From: Clostridia bacterium
GTDB taxonomy: Bacteria > Bacillota > Clostridia > Christensenellales > Borkfalkiaceae
DNA: 32,201 nt
Direction: 5' to 3'
Assembly (NCBI GenBank): GCA_017501885.1
Contig: JAFVWA010000157.1
Location: 1-32,201 of the forward strand
Numbering within the stretch: the first letter of the stretch is position 1; each line of letters opens with the position of its first letter. The position numbers and the translations under genes were made by a program. Positions 8,285 to 15,722 of this stretch are shown one piece after another. Under the pieces are notes generated by a model. The model worked only from the letters and a program-made list of their open reading frames with translations, was not told the DNA's origin and made no database searches.

Positions 8285-10141
8285 ATGACCACTTTTACCG
8301 AAGGACAATTTGACGCGGTTGTAGTTGGCGCAGGGCATGCAGGCGTTGAGTCTGCGCTTGCCTTAGCAAGAACGGGCAACAAAACGGCTATGCTGACACT
8401 TAATTTAGACAGCATAGCTTTTATGGCGTGCAATCCGTCTATCGGTGGAACGGCAAAAGGTCAAATAGTAAGAGAAATCGACGCGCTCGGTGGACAAATG
8501 GCAATAAACGCGGACAGCGCTCTTATGCAAATAAGAATGCTTAACCGTGGGAAAGGCGCGGCTGTTCAGTCGCTCCGTGGTCAAGAAGACAAAAATCTTT
8601 ACCACACGCTAATGAAAAAGACGTTGGAGCAAACCCCCAACCTTTACATTATTCAGGGCGAAGCCGTTGAAATTTTGACTGAAAACGGCAAAGTTACGGG
8701 AGTTAGAACTGCCTTTGGTGGCATTCTTTACTGCAAGACGGTTATACTTGCCACGGGCGTTTATCTAAATGGCGAAATAATTGCTGGTGAATGGAAACGT
8801 TCGGCAGGTCCAAACGGTTTTCAACCTGCTAACGAACTTACGAAAAACCTTATCGATTTAGGCTTTAACGTTAGAAGATTTAAGACGGGAACGCCTGCAA
8901 GAATTGACGGTAGAACTATTGATTTTGATAAATTAGAAGTTCAAGACGGCGAAACTGATATATATCCGTTTAGCGTTATGACCGACGGACTTCCACAAAA
9001 ACAAACGCCATGCTATTTAACTTACACCAATCAAAACACTCACGATATAATACGCGCTAACTTGCACCGCTCCCCCTTGTATGCGGGCATGATTAAAGGC
9101 ACGGGACCAAGGTATTGCCCGTCTATTGAAGATAAAGTAGTGCGTTTTTCTGATAAAGAACGTCATCAACTTTTCTTAGAGCCAGAAGGTGGCGATACTC
9201 ATGAAATTTACGTTCAAGGAATGTCTACGTCCCTTCCCCACGACGTTCAAAAAGCAATGTATCGCACGGTTAAGGGCTTAGAAAATTGCGAGATTATGCG
9301 TTATGCTTACGCTATCGAATACGACTGCATTGATTCGCTTGACCTTTATCCTTCGTTAGAATACAAAAAGATTGAAGGACTTTTCTGTGCAGGGCAAATA
9401 AACGGAACGAGTGGTTACGAAGAAGCCGCAGCGCAAGGTCTTATTGCAGGTATAAATGCTAACCTTAAAATGAAAGGGGAAGAGCCTTTCGTGCTTTCGC
9501 GCGACGACGGTTACATTGGCGTTTTGATTGACGATTTAGTAATCAAAGGCACTAACGAACCATACCGTATGATGACGAGCCGTGCAGAATACCGCATAGT
9601 GCTTCGTCAAGATAACCCCGATTTAAGACTTACCGAAAAGGCGCTTCGAACGGGACTCATCTCCCCCGAAAGATACAACAAGTATTTAGAAAGAAAAGCC
9701 GAATATCAAAAAGCAACCGCCGTTTTACAAGAAAAATTAAAGCCTGCGCTTACAAAAGACCTACTCACTAAACACGGTTTTGCTGAAAGCAACACGGCGC
9801 TAACCCGAGCCGACCTTATAAGACGCGGAATTTCATTAAAGGAAATTTGCGAGTGTTTGGGTGGATTAGAAGATATTTCCTATCAAATTAAAGACACGGT
9901 GGAAATCGACGCTAAATACGAAGGATATTTGCAAAAAGGCTTTGAACAAATAGAAAAAGCAAAACGCTTAGAAGAAAAGGCTTTGCCAGAAAACATTGAT
10001 TATTTGGCTATCACGGGGTTAAGACTTGAAGCAAGGCAAAAATTAGATAAAATTCGTCCTAAAAACCTTGGTCAAGCAGGCAGAATTAGTGGCGTTTCCC
10101 CCGCCGACATCGCTGTTTTAATGGTTTATTTGAGCAAGTAG
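8285..10141 (+). CDS. mnmG: tRNA uridine-5-carboxymethylaminomethyl modification enzyme MnmG (GidA)
   Basis: This FAD-dependent enzyme works with MnmE to install cmnm5 on wobble uridine-34 of certain tRNAs. The FAD-binding motif VVVGAGHAGVESA is at 12-24, with CNPSIGGTAKG soon after. GTSGYEEAAAQG lies near residue 375. The 618-residue length is normal. The start is eight bases after the dnaA stop with an AGGA site, so the two are probably co-transcribed. In many Bacillota mnmG sits with mnmE and rsmG near the origin; neither is in this window. Confidence 0.96.
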   Translation: MTTFTEGQFDAVVVGAGHAGVESALALARTGNKTAMLTLNLDSIAFMACNPSIGGTAKGQIVREIDALGGQMAINADSALMQIRMLNRGKGAAVQSLRGQEDKNLYHTLMKKTLEQTPNLYIIQGEAVEILTENGKVTGVRTAFGGILYCKTVILATGVYLNGEIIAGEWKRSAGPNGFQPANELTKNLIDLGFNVRRFKTGTPARIDGRTIDFDKLEVQDGETDIYPFSVMTDGLPQKQTPCYLTYTNQNTHDIIRANLHRSPLYAGMIKGTGPRYCPSIEDKVVRFSDKERHQLFLEPEGGDTHEIYVQGMSTSLPHDVQKAMYRTVKGLENCEIMRYAYAIEYDCIDSLDLYPSLEYKKIEGLFCAGQINGTSGYEEAAAQGLIAGINANLKMKGEEPFVLSRDDGYIGVLIDDLVIKGTNEPYRMMTSRAEYRIVLRQDNPDLRLTEKALRTGLISPERYNKYLERKAEYQKATAVLQEKLKPALTKDLLTKHGFAESNTALTRADLIRRGISLKEICECLGGLEDISYQIKDTVEIDAKYEGYLQKGFEQIEKAKRLEEKALPENIDYLAITGLRLEARQKLDKIRPKNLGQAGRISGVSPADIAVLMVYLSK

Positions 10142-10218
10142 ACACTATTTCTTCGCATAGTTGATTTTTTATGTGGGAAAATACCGTGAATCACTTCGCC
10201 TTAAAAGATTTTTATAAC

Positions 10219-10256
10219 AAAAAATGCGCCTGCCAAGGTTTAGCCTTGGTAGGCGC
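10219..10256 (-). terminator. RNase P RNA terminator
   Basis: On the minus strand GCGCCTACCAAGG and CCTTGGCAGGCGC form a long stem with one mismatch, followed by A and six T residues. It ends the rnpB transcript. Confidence 0.9.
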
Positions 10257-10261
10257 GTGTG

Positions 10262-10613
10262 CTTTTTAAGACGGTCTATAAGCCGGGTTCTGTCGAGTGC
10301 GATCATCTATCTAGGGGCATAGTCTCCTATGCTCTCGAGCGATGTTTTAGTAAGCCTTTTGGCAGGAACACCTTGTAAAAGACTTGTCAATCTTGCTTCA
10401 GGTGGGGTTTACATTGCCTCCCGCGTTACCGAAGGAGCGGTGAGCTCTTACCTCGCCTTTTCAACCTTACCCTTTCGGGCGGTAATTTTCTGTTGCACTT
10501 TCCTTAAAGTCACCTTCACCGGGATTTCTCCGGCACCCTGTTCCTGTGAAGCCCGGACTTTCCTCATTGGCAGTTTCTCTCTGCCACCGCGATCGCACAA
10601 CCGACTTAAAAAG
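10262..10613 (-). ncRNA. rnpB: RNase P catalytic RNA, class A
   Basis: This ribozyme cleaves 5' leaders from pre-tRNAs. Read on the minus strand, the 5' region holds GAGGAAAGTCCGGGCT (universal core), and the 3' region holds GACAGAACCCGGCTTATAG. The GAAACTGCC/GGCAG stem and the CCCGAAAGGG hairpin are also present. The ends pair as P1: CTTTTTAAG at the 5' end matches CTTAAAAAG at the 3' end, which sets the boundaries used here. The predicted start agrees with the promoter. The architecture with P10.1-like elements could be type A or B; I did not fold it. It works with the rnpA product at 1574. Confidence 0.95.
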
Positions 10614-10620
10614 TAAGGTT

Positions 10621-10649
10621 ATTTTATAACAATAAATAAAGATTGTCAA
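10621..10649 (-). promoter_or_regulatory. rnpB promoter
   Basis: On the minus strand TTGACA (10649-10644), a 17-base spacer and TAAAAT (10626-10621) make a near-consensus promoter. The predicted start falls at about 10613, the 5' end of P1. Confidence 0.85.
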
Positions 10650-10670
10650 GCATAAATGCAAACCCTTTTA

Positions 10671-10699
10671 TTGACAAGGGTAAGGTTTTCTTTTATAAT
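10671..10699 (+). promoter_or_regulatory. Promoter of the PHP-domain gene
   Basis: TTGACA (10671-10676), 17 bases and TATAAT (10694-10699) make a perfect consensus promoter, back-to-back with the rnpB promoter. GGAGAG follows at 10711-10716. Confidence 0.9.
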
Positions 10700-10720
10700 G
10701 TATTGCAAAAGGAGAGAAAA

Positions 10721-11734
10721 ATGAAAAAATTTCTAATCCCCAACGAAGGAAAATTTTTTAAGGCAAATCTTCATTGCCACACTACTATTTCTGATGGAAA
10801 GTTTACTCCCGAAGAGATAAAGAAAGCCTATTTAGAGAAAGGTTACTCGGTTATTGCATATACCGACCACGACGTTTTAGTTTGTCACGACGATTTAACC
10901 GACGACAACTTTTTAGCGCTTAACGGCTATGAAATGGAGTTTAACCACGCCGAATTACCTGATGATAATTCGGGAAGAAGTGGCAAAAAGACGGCACATA
11001 TTTGCTTTATTGCTATTGACAAAGACAACAAAACTGCTTGCTGTTTGCATAGGGGCAAGTATTTAATTGGCAACAGTAAAAACTACGTTGAAAGTTGCAA
11101 GTATGATTCTACGGCAGATTTTGAAAGGGAATATTCGCCCGAATGTATAAACACCGTTATTAAAAAGTGCAGAGAAGCAGGTTATTTTATCACTTATAAT
11201 CACCCTACTTGGTCTACTGAAAGATACTACGATTATATAAACTACAAAGGCATGCACGCTATGGAAATAGTAAACGGCGAATGTCAAGCATTGGGGTATG
11301 ACGAATATAATCCAAGAGTTTACGACGATTTTTTAGACGTTAACAACAAGATTTATTGCGTAGCAACCGACGACACACATAGACAAACGGGAATGTTTAT
11401 CGGTTGGACAATGATAAAAGCGCCATGTTTAGAATATAATGAGATTACAAAGGCGTTATTATACGGAAATTTTTATGCAAGTGAAGGCCCTGAGATTAAA
11501 GAACTTTACGTAGAAGACGGTTTTTTATGTATAGAAACGTCTCCGTCAAAGGAAATCTGCTTTGTAAATTCTAAGAGAAGAAGCAAGAAAGAGACTGCTA
11601 AAGACGGCGAGTTTGTAACTTTTGCTAAATTCCCCATTTTTGATAACGACGGCTATGTTCGTGTAACGGTAATAGACGAAAAGGGAAAACACGCTAACAC
11701 CAACGCTTACGATACAAAAGAGATTTTAAAGTAA
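10721..11734 (+). CDS. PHP-domain metal-dependent phosphoesterase
   Basis: This 337-residue protein has the PHP (polymerase and histidinol phosphatase) metal-binding motifs: NLHCHTTISDG near residue 16, AYTDHDV near 45, YNHP near 160 and TDDTH near 220. Such proteins hydrolyse phosphate esters with Mn, Zn or Fe. The exact substrate is unknown. The start at 10721 is chosen because GGAGAG and a consensus promoter lie just upstream; an earlier in-frame ATG at 10643 precedes the promoter and is rejected. The C-terminal 80 residues look like a beta-rich domain that often follows such PHP domains. Confidence 0.8.
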   Translation: MKKFLIPNEGKFFKANLHCHTTISDGKFTPEEIKKAYLEKGYSVIAYTDHDVLVCHDDLTDDNFLALNGYEMEFNHAELPDDNSGRSGKKTAHICFIAIDKDNKTACCLHRGKYLIGNSKNYVESCKYDSTADFEREYSPECINTVIKKCREAGYFITYNHPTWSTERYYDYINYKGMHAMEIVNGECQALGYDEYNPRVYDDFLDVNNKIYCVATDDTHRQTGMFIGWTMIKAPCLEYNEITKALLYGNFYASEGPEIKELYVEDGFLCIETSPSKEICFVNSKRRSKKETAKDGEFVTFAKFPIFDNDGYVRVTVIDEKGKHANTNAYDTKEILK

Positions 11735-11737
11735 AAA

Positions 11738-11777
11738 AGAAAAAGAGCGGAAATTCTTTCTGCTCTTTAACTTTTTT
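11738..11777. terminator. Bidirectional terminator after the PHP gene
   Basis: AAAGAGC (11742-11748) and GCTCTTT (11762-11768) form a stem. T-rich tracts follow on both strands, so it can also end minus-strand transcripts coming from the 12-kb region. Confidence 0.75.
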
Positions 11778-11911
11778 GACTTTTTAATCATTGTTAGTAT
11801 TTTTAGCAAAAACTAAAATTTTTAACTTTTTGATTTTAAGTCCTTTTTAAGGTCTCTATTATAGATACTCAGATTCAGTTTATATAAATTTACTTTTCAC
11901 AAAACAAATTT

Positions 11912-12086
11912 TTATAAATCGTCTGCATCTTGAACCGGATCATCGTATTTATCGTAAATATCTACTCCGGTATAAGAGCCTTGCGCGTCGAAAATGCTAC
12001 TAAACTTTTGCTTATTTGCAGTTCTTTGCGCCTTTTGTAGTCTGCTTGCTTTTAGCAGTAGACTTTGCACTCTTTTTATCTCTCAT
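11912..12086 (-). pseudogene. Small SASP-like protein gene interrupted by a stop / +1 frameshift
   Basis: The minus-strand ATG at 12086 follows a strong AAGGGGG site and reads MRDKKSAKSTAKSKQTTKGA, then KNCK and TAA (12014-12012). Skipping one base (AAA, T, AAG) opens a second frame: KQKFSS, then IFDAQGSYTGVDIYDKYDDP, then VQDADDL and a stop at 11912. The joined product would be 57 residues, with a Lys/Ser/Thr-rich half and an acidic tail. From memory, unverified, small clostridial proteins end in SYTG...PVQDADDL, which supports one original gene. A sigma-G-like promoter precedes it, hinting at forespore expression. It is either a decaying gene, an assembly error or a programmed +1 shift. Confidence 0.55.
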
Positions 12087-12103
12087 AACTTCCCCCTTGA
12101 TAG

Positions 12104-12133
12104 TATTATGAGTAAGATGAAAGGGAATATTCA
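12104..12133 (-). promoter_or_regulatory. Sigma-G-like (forespore) promoter
   Basis: On the minus strand TGAATA (12133-12128), 17 bases and CATAATA (12110-12104) match the Bacillus sigma-G pattern GHATR / CATNHTA, though the spacer is 17 where about 18 is usual. The predicted start falls at the AAGGGGG site of the small gene at 12086, giving a very short leader. Confidence 0.45.
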
Positions 12134-12182
12134 CAAAAAAGCAAAAAGAAAGTTGCCATATTTTGGAAATTTTGGCGCGCGA

Positions 12183-12208
12183 AAGGGGATGAACGTCTTC
12201 ATCCCCTT
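12183..12208. repeat. Strong 11-bp hairpin
   Basis: AAGGGGATGAA, loop CGTC and TTCATCCCCTT form a perfect stem. Neither side has a proper T-tract. It lies between the two small interrupted frames of the minus-strand unit and may be an RNA processing or stability element. Confidence 0.6.
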
Positions 12209-12262
12209 GTGTATCTTTATTAAGTTGTAGCTTGCTGTCACTACCGATTAAAAGCACCTGCA

Positions 12263-12409
12263 TTAGCTAACTAAACTTTCCGTTTTAAGGAACTTATTAT
12301 TCGTGCCTCTCGGATTCTTTAAAGCAAGCGTATAAACTGTTGATTGGTTTATACCTCCTTTTTTGTTTAAGCTTTCGATCACGTTTGAATTTTTACTTTA
12401 CGTGAACAT
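12263..12409 (-). pseudogene. Small reading frame with a premature TAA at codon 4
   Basis: A minus-strand ATG at 12409 sits nine bases after AAGGGGG and reads MFT, TAA, then SKNSNVIESLNKKGG, INQSTVYTLALKNPRG, TNNKFLKTESLVS and a stop, 49 codons in all. One C-to-T change from CAA would explain the internal TAA. I do not recognise the product. It is small, hydrophilic and Asn/Lys/Ser-rich. A GTG at codon 10 could start it but has no ribosome site. Chance openness in AT-rich DNA is a real alternative. Confidence 0.3.
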
Positions 12410-12471
12410 TGGACCGTTCCCCCTTTTATTTTTTAGTGTGGAGAAATCTGTTCATTGGTCCTAACCTCCTT
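12337..12471 (-). repeat. Three degenerate Shine-Dalgarno plus CCAAT units
   Basis: On the minus strand three units share AAGGRGG, about 8 bases, then CCAAT: 12471-12448 (CCAATGAACAG), 12425-12401 (CCAATGTTCACG) and 12360-12337 (CCAATCAACAG). Each keeps the same distance between the purine-rich motif and CCAAT. The first two place an ATG nine bases after the motif; the third has ATC. The third unit also contains a hairpin, GTATAAAC/GTTTATAC. Confidence 0.45.
12426..12455 (-). CDS. Possible 9-residue leader peptide
   Basis: AAGGAGG, nine bases and ATG give MNRFLHTKK followed by TAA. It is the first start signal downstream of the minus-strand promoter at 12494-12522. Its strong ribosome site suggests translation, perhaps as a leader peptide. 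Function is unknown. Confidence 0.3.
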   Translation of the reverse strand: MNRFLHTKK

Positions 12472-12493
12472 GGTTAATCTTATCTTCAACTTT

Positions 12494-12522
12494 ATTTTAT
12501 TATAGGAAAAGGCATTCGTCAA
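12494..12522 (-). promoter_or_regulatory. Promoter of the 12-kb minus-strand unit
   Basis: On the minus strand TTGACG (12522-12517), a 17-base spacer and TAAAAT (12499-12494) form a good sigma-A-type promoter. It would transcribe the three repeat units and the small frames towards 11.9 kb. Apart from these, the 11735-12699 region is AT-rich and contains no larger gene. Confidence 0.6.
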
Positions 12523-12566
12523 TATATTTTTAAAAAATATTGTCAACTTTATTTTTAAAAAACCCC

Positions 12567-12636
12567 TTGATTTAAAGGATAAAATATGAGATAATAAATT
12601 TGTTAGGGGCGTTTATTCGCCCCCTTTTAATTTTAA
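12567..12636 (+). promoter_or_regulatory. Promoter-like element running straight into a hairpin terminator
   Basis: TTGATT (12567-12572), 17 bases and GATAAT (12590-12595) are followed at once by GGGGCG, TTTATT and CGCCCC (12606-12623) with a T-rich tail. If active, the transcript would be only about 30 bases. The hairpin is more certain than the promoter. Confidence 0.35.
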
Positions 12637-12653
12637 AAATCATTAGAAAAAAC

Positions 12654-12691
12654 CTAACAAAAACCCCGATTGCAATAAAGAGCAGTCGGGG
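12654..12691 (-). terminator. Terminator of the pepV/kinase pair
   Basis: On the minus strand CCCCGACTGC and GCAATCGGGG form a stem (one wobble pair) followed by five T residues, just after the kinase gene stop. Confidence 0.85.
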
Positions 12692-12699
12692 TAAAATTT

Positions 12700-13524
12700 T
12701 TATCTAACGCCAATTCTTGTTGCGGGGGCTTTTTCTTCTAAAATGTCTTTTAGAGAGTATTTTGCAGAAGCAATTATAACTTTTGTTCCGTTTTTAACGG
12801 CTTCTTTAACGTATTCAAGTTTAGCTTTTGCGCCGTTTGCGCCCGCCCTACTTGCACCGTTGCAGTAGTTTTCGCATTCGGTAATGTTATCTAAAACTTC
12901 GCTAACGTCTTTGCCACTTATTTCTTTAATTAATGTAGATGGATCTTTGCTATCCTTATATATACCGTCGGCACTTGTTAAGATAAGCAAGGTTTTTGCT
13001 TTTACCAAGCATGCAATTTGCGAAGCCGTTTCGTCGTTATCAACGCACTCAACAACCTTTTGGTTTTTGTTTTTTAGCGACTGAATTTCAAGTTTTCTAT
13101 TTTCTTCCGAACAAACGGGGTCGTTATAGTTGATAATGGGGATAGCGTTTTGTTCTTTGCAACGAAGGAGCAAGGCTTTTAAGTGCGCTCTTTTTTTCTC
13201 GTCGTTGAAGTGTTGGTGTTCAACCAAAACTTGGCGGAGCGAATACTTAGGATCAACGAATTGACGATAAGTTGACATAAGAATTGACTGACCTTGCGCT
13301 GAGTAGTCTGTTTTAACGTCTTCGGGTGAACCGCTGAGTTCTTTGCCGTTTCTTTGTATATAGTCGAGCCTACCCGTTTCGGCAGCACCGCTTGTAATCC
13401 ATATGTAGCCAGGCTTTAATTCAGAAGAAAGCCTTGCAATGAGAGTATAGTCAAGTATATTACTTTTTTTGTCGATAAGCGCCATCGAACCGATTTTGCC
13501 TACGAGTTCAATATCAAAATTCAT
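12700..13524 (-). CDS. Amino-acid kinase family protein, glutamate 5-kinase-like
   Basis: This 274-residue protein has the amino-acid kinase fold and most resembles ProB, which phosphorylates glutamate for proline synthesis. Visible motifs are GKIGSMAL (N-terminal phosphate loop), ITSGAAETGRL, SAQGQSILMSTY, IPIINYNDPV, VDNDETASQIA (catalytic Asp) and LILTSADGIYKD. No C-terminal PUA domain is present, so it is a single-domain version. The ATG at 13524 follows AAGGTG; an in-frame GTG nine codons earlier lacks a site. proA is absent here, and the neighbour is a peptidase 53 bases upstream. Other acyl-phosphate kinase activities are possible. Confidence 0.7.
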   Translation of the reverse strand: MNFDIELVGKIGSMALIDKKSNILDYTLIARLSSELKPGYIWITSGAAETGRLDYIQRNGKELSGSPEDVKTDYSAQGQSILMSTYRQFVDPKYSLRQVLVEHQHFNDEKKRAHLKALLLRCKEQNAIPIINYNDPVCSEENRKLEIQSLKNKNQKVVECVDNDETASQIACLVKAKTLLILTSADGIYKDSKDPSTLIKEISGKDVSEVLDNITECENYCNGASRAGANGAKAKLEYVKEAVKNGTKVIIASAKYSLKDILEEKAPATRIGVR

Positions 13525-13577
13525 TTTATCACCTTGCATTAAGGATATCACAAAAACTCAAAAAACACAACAAATTT

Positions 13578-14849
13578 TTATTTAACTAAATCTGTAATAG
13601 CCTTTTTGTAAATTTCAAACGCCAAGAGCATTTCTTTTTTAGAAAGTTTTTCGTTTGCTTCATGCACGCCGTTGTTTACGTTTGGGAATCCTGCGCCGAA
13701 CGCGCATCCCATTTTAAATGCCCTTGCATAGGTTGAACCACCCATGCTGATAGGCTTTGCATTTTCGCCCGTTGTTTGGTTATAGGCGTTAAGCAACGTC
13801 TTGACAAACCAACCGTCTTTTGGAACGCACATGGGCGAGTGACGTTCTTCAATGATTTTATATTCAAAGCCGAAATTTTTATATTTTTCTTTTATATCTT
13901 GCACCGTGAAGGGGTAAGGAACACGCACGTCGCACAAAAATGCTTGCTTGTTATCAATCTCGCCTGCCTTATTTGGAGAAAGAGTTACGCTACCCTGTTC
14001 GCTTTTTAAGGCGTTAATGTTTTCTCTATCGTTAAACAAACAGTCAAGCGCGCTTTTTACGTCTTCGCCCTTAAAAAGCATATATTCTAAGATAGGCTTT
14101 ATTGCATTTTTACCTTTTTCGGGAGTTGAGCCGTGGGCAGCAACGCCGTGGCTAACGATGTTTTCGCCGTCAAAGGACAAACCAAATTTTTTTAATTCGA
14201 GTTCGTCGGGAGTAAAGTTAGGCTTAACGGTTGCCAAGTCGCATACTTGGTTTAAAGCCGTTCCGCCATTTATAAAACCAAAGTTCTTAAATGGCGCAAT
14301 CTTAAACTCGGTAGGGTAAATTCCCTTTTCTGCGTAAATCACAGGGAAGTCCGCATCTGGAGAAAAGCCGTATTCGGGGAATTCGCCCACGTTTTTGAGA
14401 TAATAGTCTATATCTTCCCAACCGCTTTCTTCGTTAGTCCCTGCAAAAAAGCGAATTTTACGATTAAACTTTATACCGCTATCAACAACTTCTTTTAAAG
14501 CATATAGAGCAAGCAACGTTGGCCCCTTATCATCGCTAACGCCTCTTCCGTAATACGTTCCGTCTTTTTCGGTTAGCGTAAATGGTGGCGTATTCCAACC
14601 GTTCCCAGCGGGAACAATATCTAAATGCCCAATTATGCCTACTTCTTCCCCTTCGCCATAAGAAAATTCCAAAACGTAGTTGTCATGGTTTATCGTTTTA
14701 AATCCCATGCGTTTAGCAATGCTTTCAAAACATTCTAAGGTCTTTTGGACTTGTTCTCCAAAAGGCATATCTTTTATAGGGGATTGCTTTACGCCGTTAA
14801 AACTCACCAAGGTTTTAAGGTCTAAAATAAATTGCTCGAAGTTTTGCAT
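13578..14849 (-). CDS. M20-family dipeptidase (PepV/Sapep type)
   Basis: This 423-residue metallopeptidase belongs to the M20A Sapep/PepV group, di-zinc or Mn enzymes that cleave dipeptides in the cytoplasm. Metal-site motifs are GHLDIVPAG (His75, Asp77), GRGVSDDKGP (Asp106/107) and the catalytic pair in TNEESG (Glu140, Glu141). A later GGSTYAR and the GVHEANE segment near the C-terminus supply further ligands. The ATG follows TTTAGGAAC. It lies upstream of the amino-acid kinase and is probably co-transcribed, so the pair may recycle peptide-derived amino acids (inference). Confidence 0.88.
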   Translation of the reverse strand: MQNFEQFILDLKTLVSFNGVKQSPIKDMPFGEQVQKTLECFESIAKRMGFKTINHDNYVLEFSYGEGEEVGIIGHLDIVPAGNGWNTPPFTLTEKDGTYYGRGVSDDKGPTLLALYALKEVVDSGIKFNRKIRFFAGTNEESGWEDIDYYLKNVGEFPEYGFSPDADFPVIYAEKGIYPTEFKIAPFKNFGFINGGTALNQVCDLATVKPNFTPDELELKKFGLSFDGENIVSHGVAAHGSTPEKGKNAIKPILEYMLFKGEDVKSALDCLFNDRENINALKSEQGSVTLSPNKAGEIDNKQAFLCDVRVPYPFTVQDIKEKYKNFGFEYKIIEERHSPMCVPKDGWFVKTLLNAYNQTTGENAKPISMGGSTYARAFKMGCAFGAGFPNVNNGVHEANEKLSKKEMLLAFEIYKKAITDLVK

Positions 14850-14962
14850 AGTTGTTCCTAAACAGTTTTTATTTATTATACATCTTTAAAAAGGTTTTGT
14901 CCACGCTAAAAGGTAATATGCCGTTTTTTACTGTAAATATTCTTTTCTTTTAAATAAAATTG

Positions 14963-14971
14963 TGATACAAT
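14963..14971 (+). promoter_or_regulatory. Extended -10 promoter of radC
   Basis: TGATACAAT is an extended -10 (TGnTACAAT). The radC ATG begins only eight bases later, so the mRNA would start at or within a base or two of the start codon. No ribosome site is visible, which suggests a leaderless transcript. Confidence 0.5.
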
Positions 14972-14978
14972 ACACTAT

Positions 14979-15722
14979 ATGAATACCGAAGAAAACTTAC
15001 ACAAAGGGCATAGAAAGAGAATGATGGAACGCTTTTTAGCGAGTCCTGATAACGTGCCCGATCATGAACTTTTGGAAGTGTTGCTTTTTGGCGTTCTTCC
15101 GAGAGTGGATACTAATCCGATAGCGCATAGGCTTATAAATGCTTTCGGCAATTTAGACTTTGTTTTTAGAGCTGATGCAAAAACGCTCACATCGGTTGAA
15201 GGCGTAGGCCCACACGTTGCTTCGCACCTTGTTGCAATGGGCAAGATAATGGATAGAATCATTAAGCAACGCCAGGGAAAAGAAAAATATAATTTCGGTT
15301 CGTTTGAAAAGGTTAAGAGCAAGGTTATAAAAGATTTTGCAGGGCTTAAACAAGAAAGGTTTAAGATATATCTTTTAGACGGAGCAGTTAACTTGTTAAC
15401 TACTCTCGATTATACAAACGAGCGCGCGTTTAGTGTAGAAATTGATCCGTCGGTTTTGGCTAATCACATTGCCATTCATAAACCAAAACAGATACTCATT
15501 GCGCACAATCACCCAAGCGGAGACGTTGCGCCAAGCAAAGAAGACGACTTAGCAAGTCAAAAAGCGCATATTTTATGCGCTCTGCACGGAGTTCAACTTA
15601 TCGACCACGTTATAGTAAGTGGCGAAAAGACTTATAGTTATTATAGAGATAACAGATTGCAAGAAATAAAACAAAAGGCAAATTTAGATAAAATTTTTAG
15701 ACAAGGAGAGCCAAATGAGTAA
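14979..15722 (+). CDS. radC: RadC-family JAB/MPN domain protein
   Basis: This 247-residue RadC homologue has an N-terminal helix-hairpin-helix region (about 25-95, with SVEGVGPHVASHL) and a C-terminal JAMM metalloprotease-like domain. The JAMM ligands are intact: His176, His178, Ser186 and Asp189 in AHNHPSGDVAPSKEDD. The cellular role of RadC is unsettled despite the old repair name. The end overlaps gltX by eight bases, and the GGAG before gltX lies in the radC tail, so the two are translationally linked. Confidence 0.93.
   Translation: MNTEENLHKGHRKRMMERFLASPDNVPDHELLEVLLFGVLPRVDTNPIAHRLINAFGNLDFVFRADAKTLTSVEGVGPHVASHLVAMGKIMDRIIKQRQGKEKYNFGSFEKVKSKVIKDFAGLKQERFKIYLLDGAVNLLTTLDYTNERAFSVEIDPSVLANHIAIHKPKQILIAHNHPSGDVAPSKEDDLASQKAHILCALHGVQLIDHVIVSGEKTYSYYRDNRLQEIKQKANLDKIFRQGEPNE

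Noticed and set aside
10329..10616. 95-residue plus-strand frame
   Set aside because: It lies entirely within the RNase P RNA gene on the other strand; the conserved RNA core explains the sequence.
10643..10720. Earlier ATG for the PHP-domain gene
   Set aside because: It lies upstream of the gene's own TTGACA/TATAAT promoter and lacks a ribosome site.
12087..12263. Upstream extension of the small minus-strand gene to an ATG at 12263
   Set aside because: The longer frame crosses a strong hairpin and the sigma-G-like promoter, and has no ribosome site at its ATG, whereas the ATG at 12086 has AAGGGGG.
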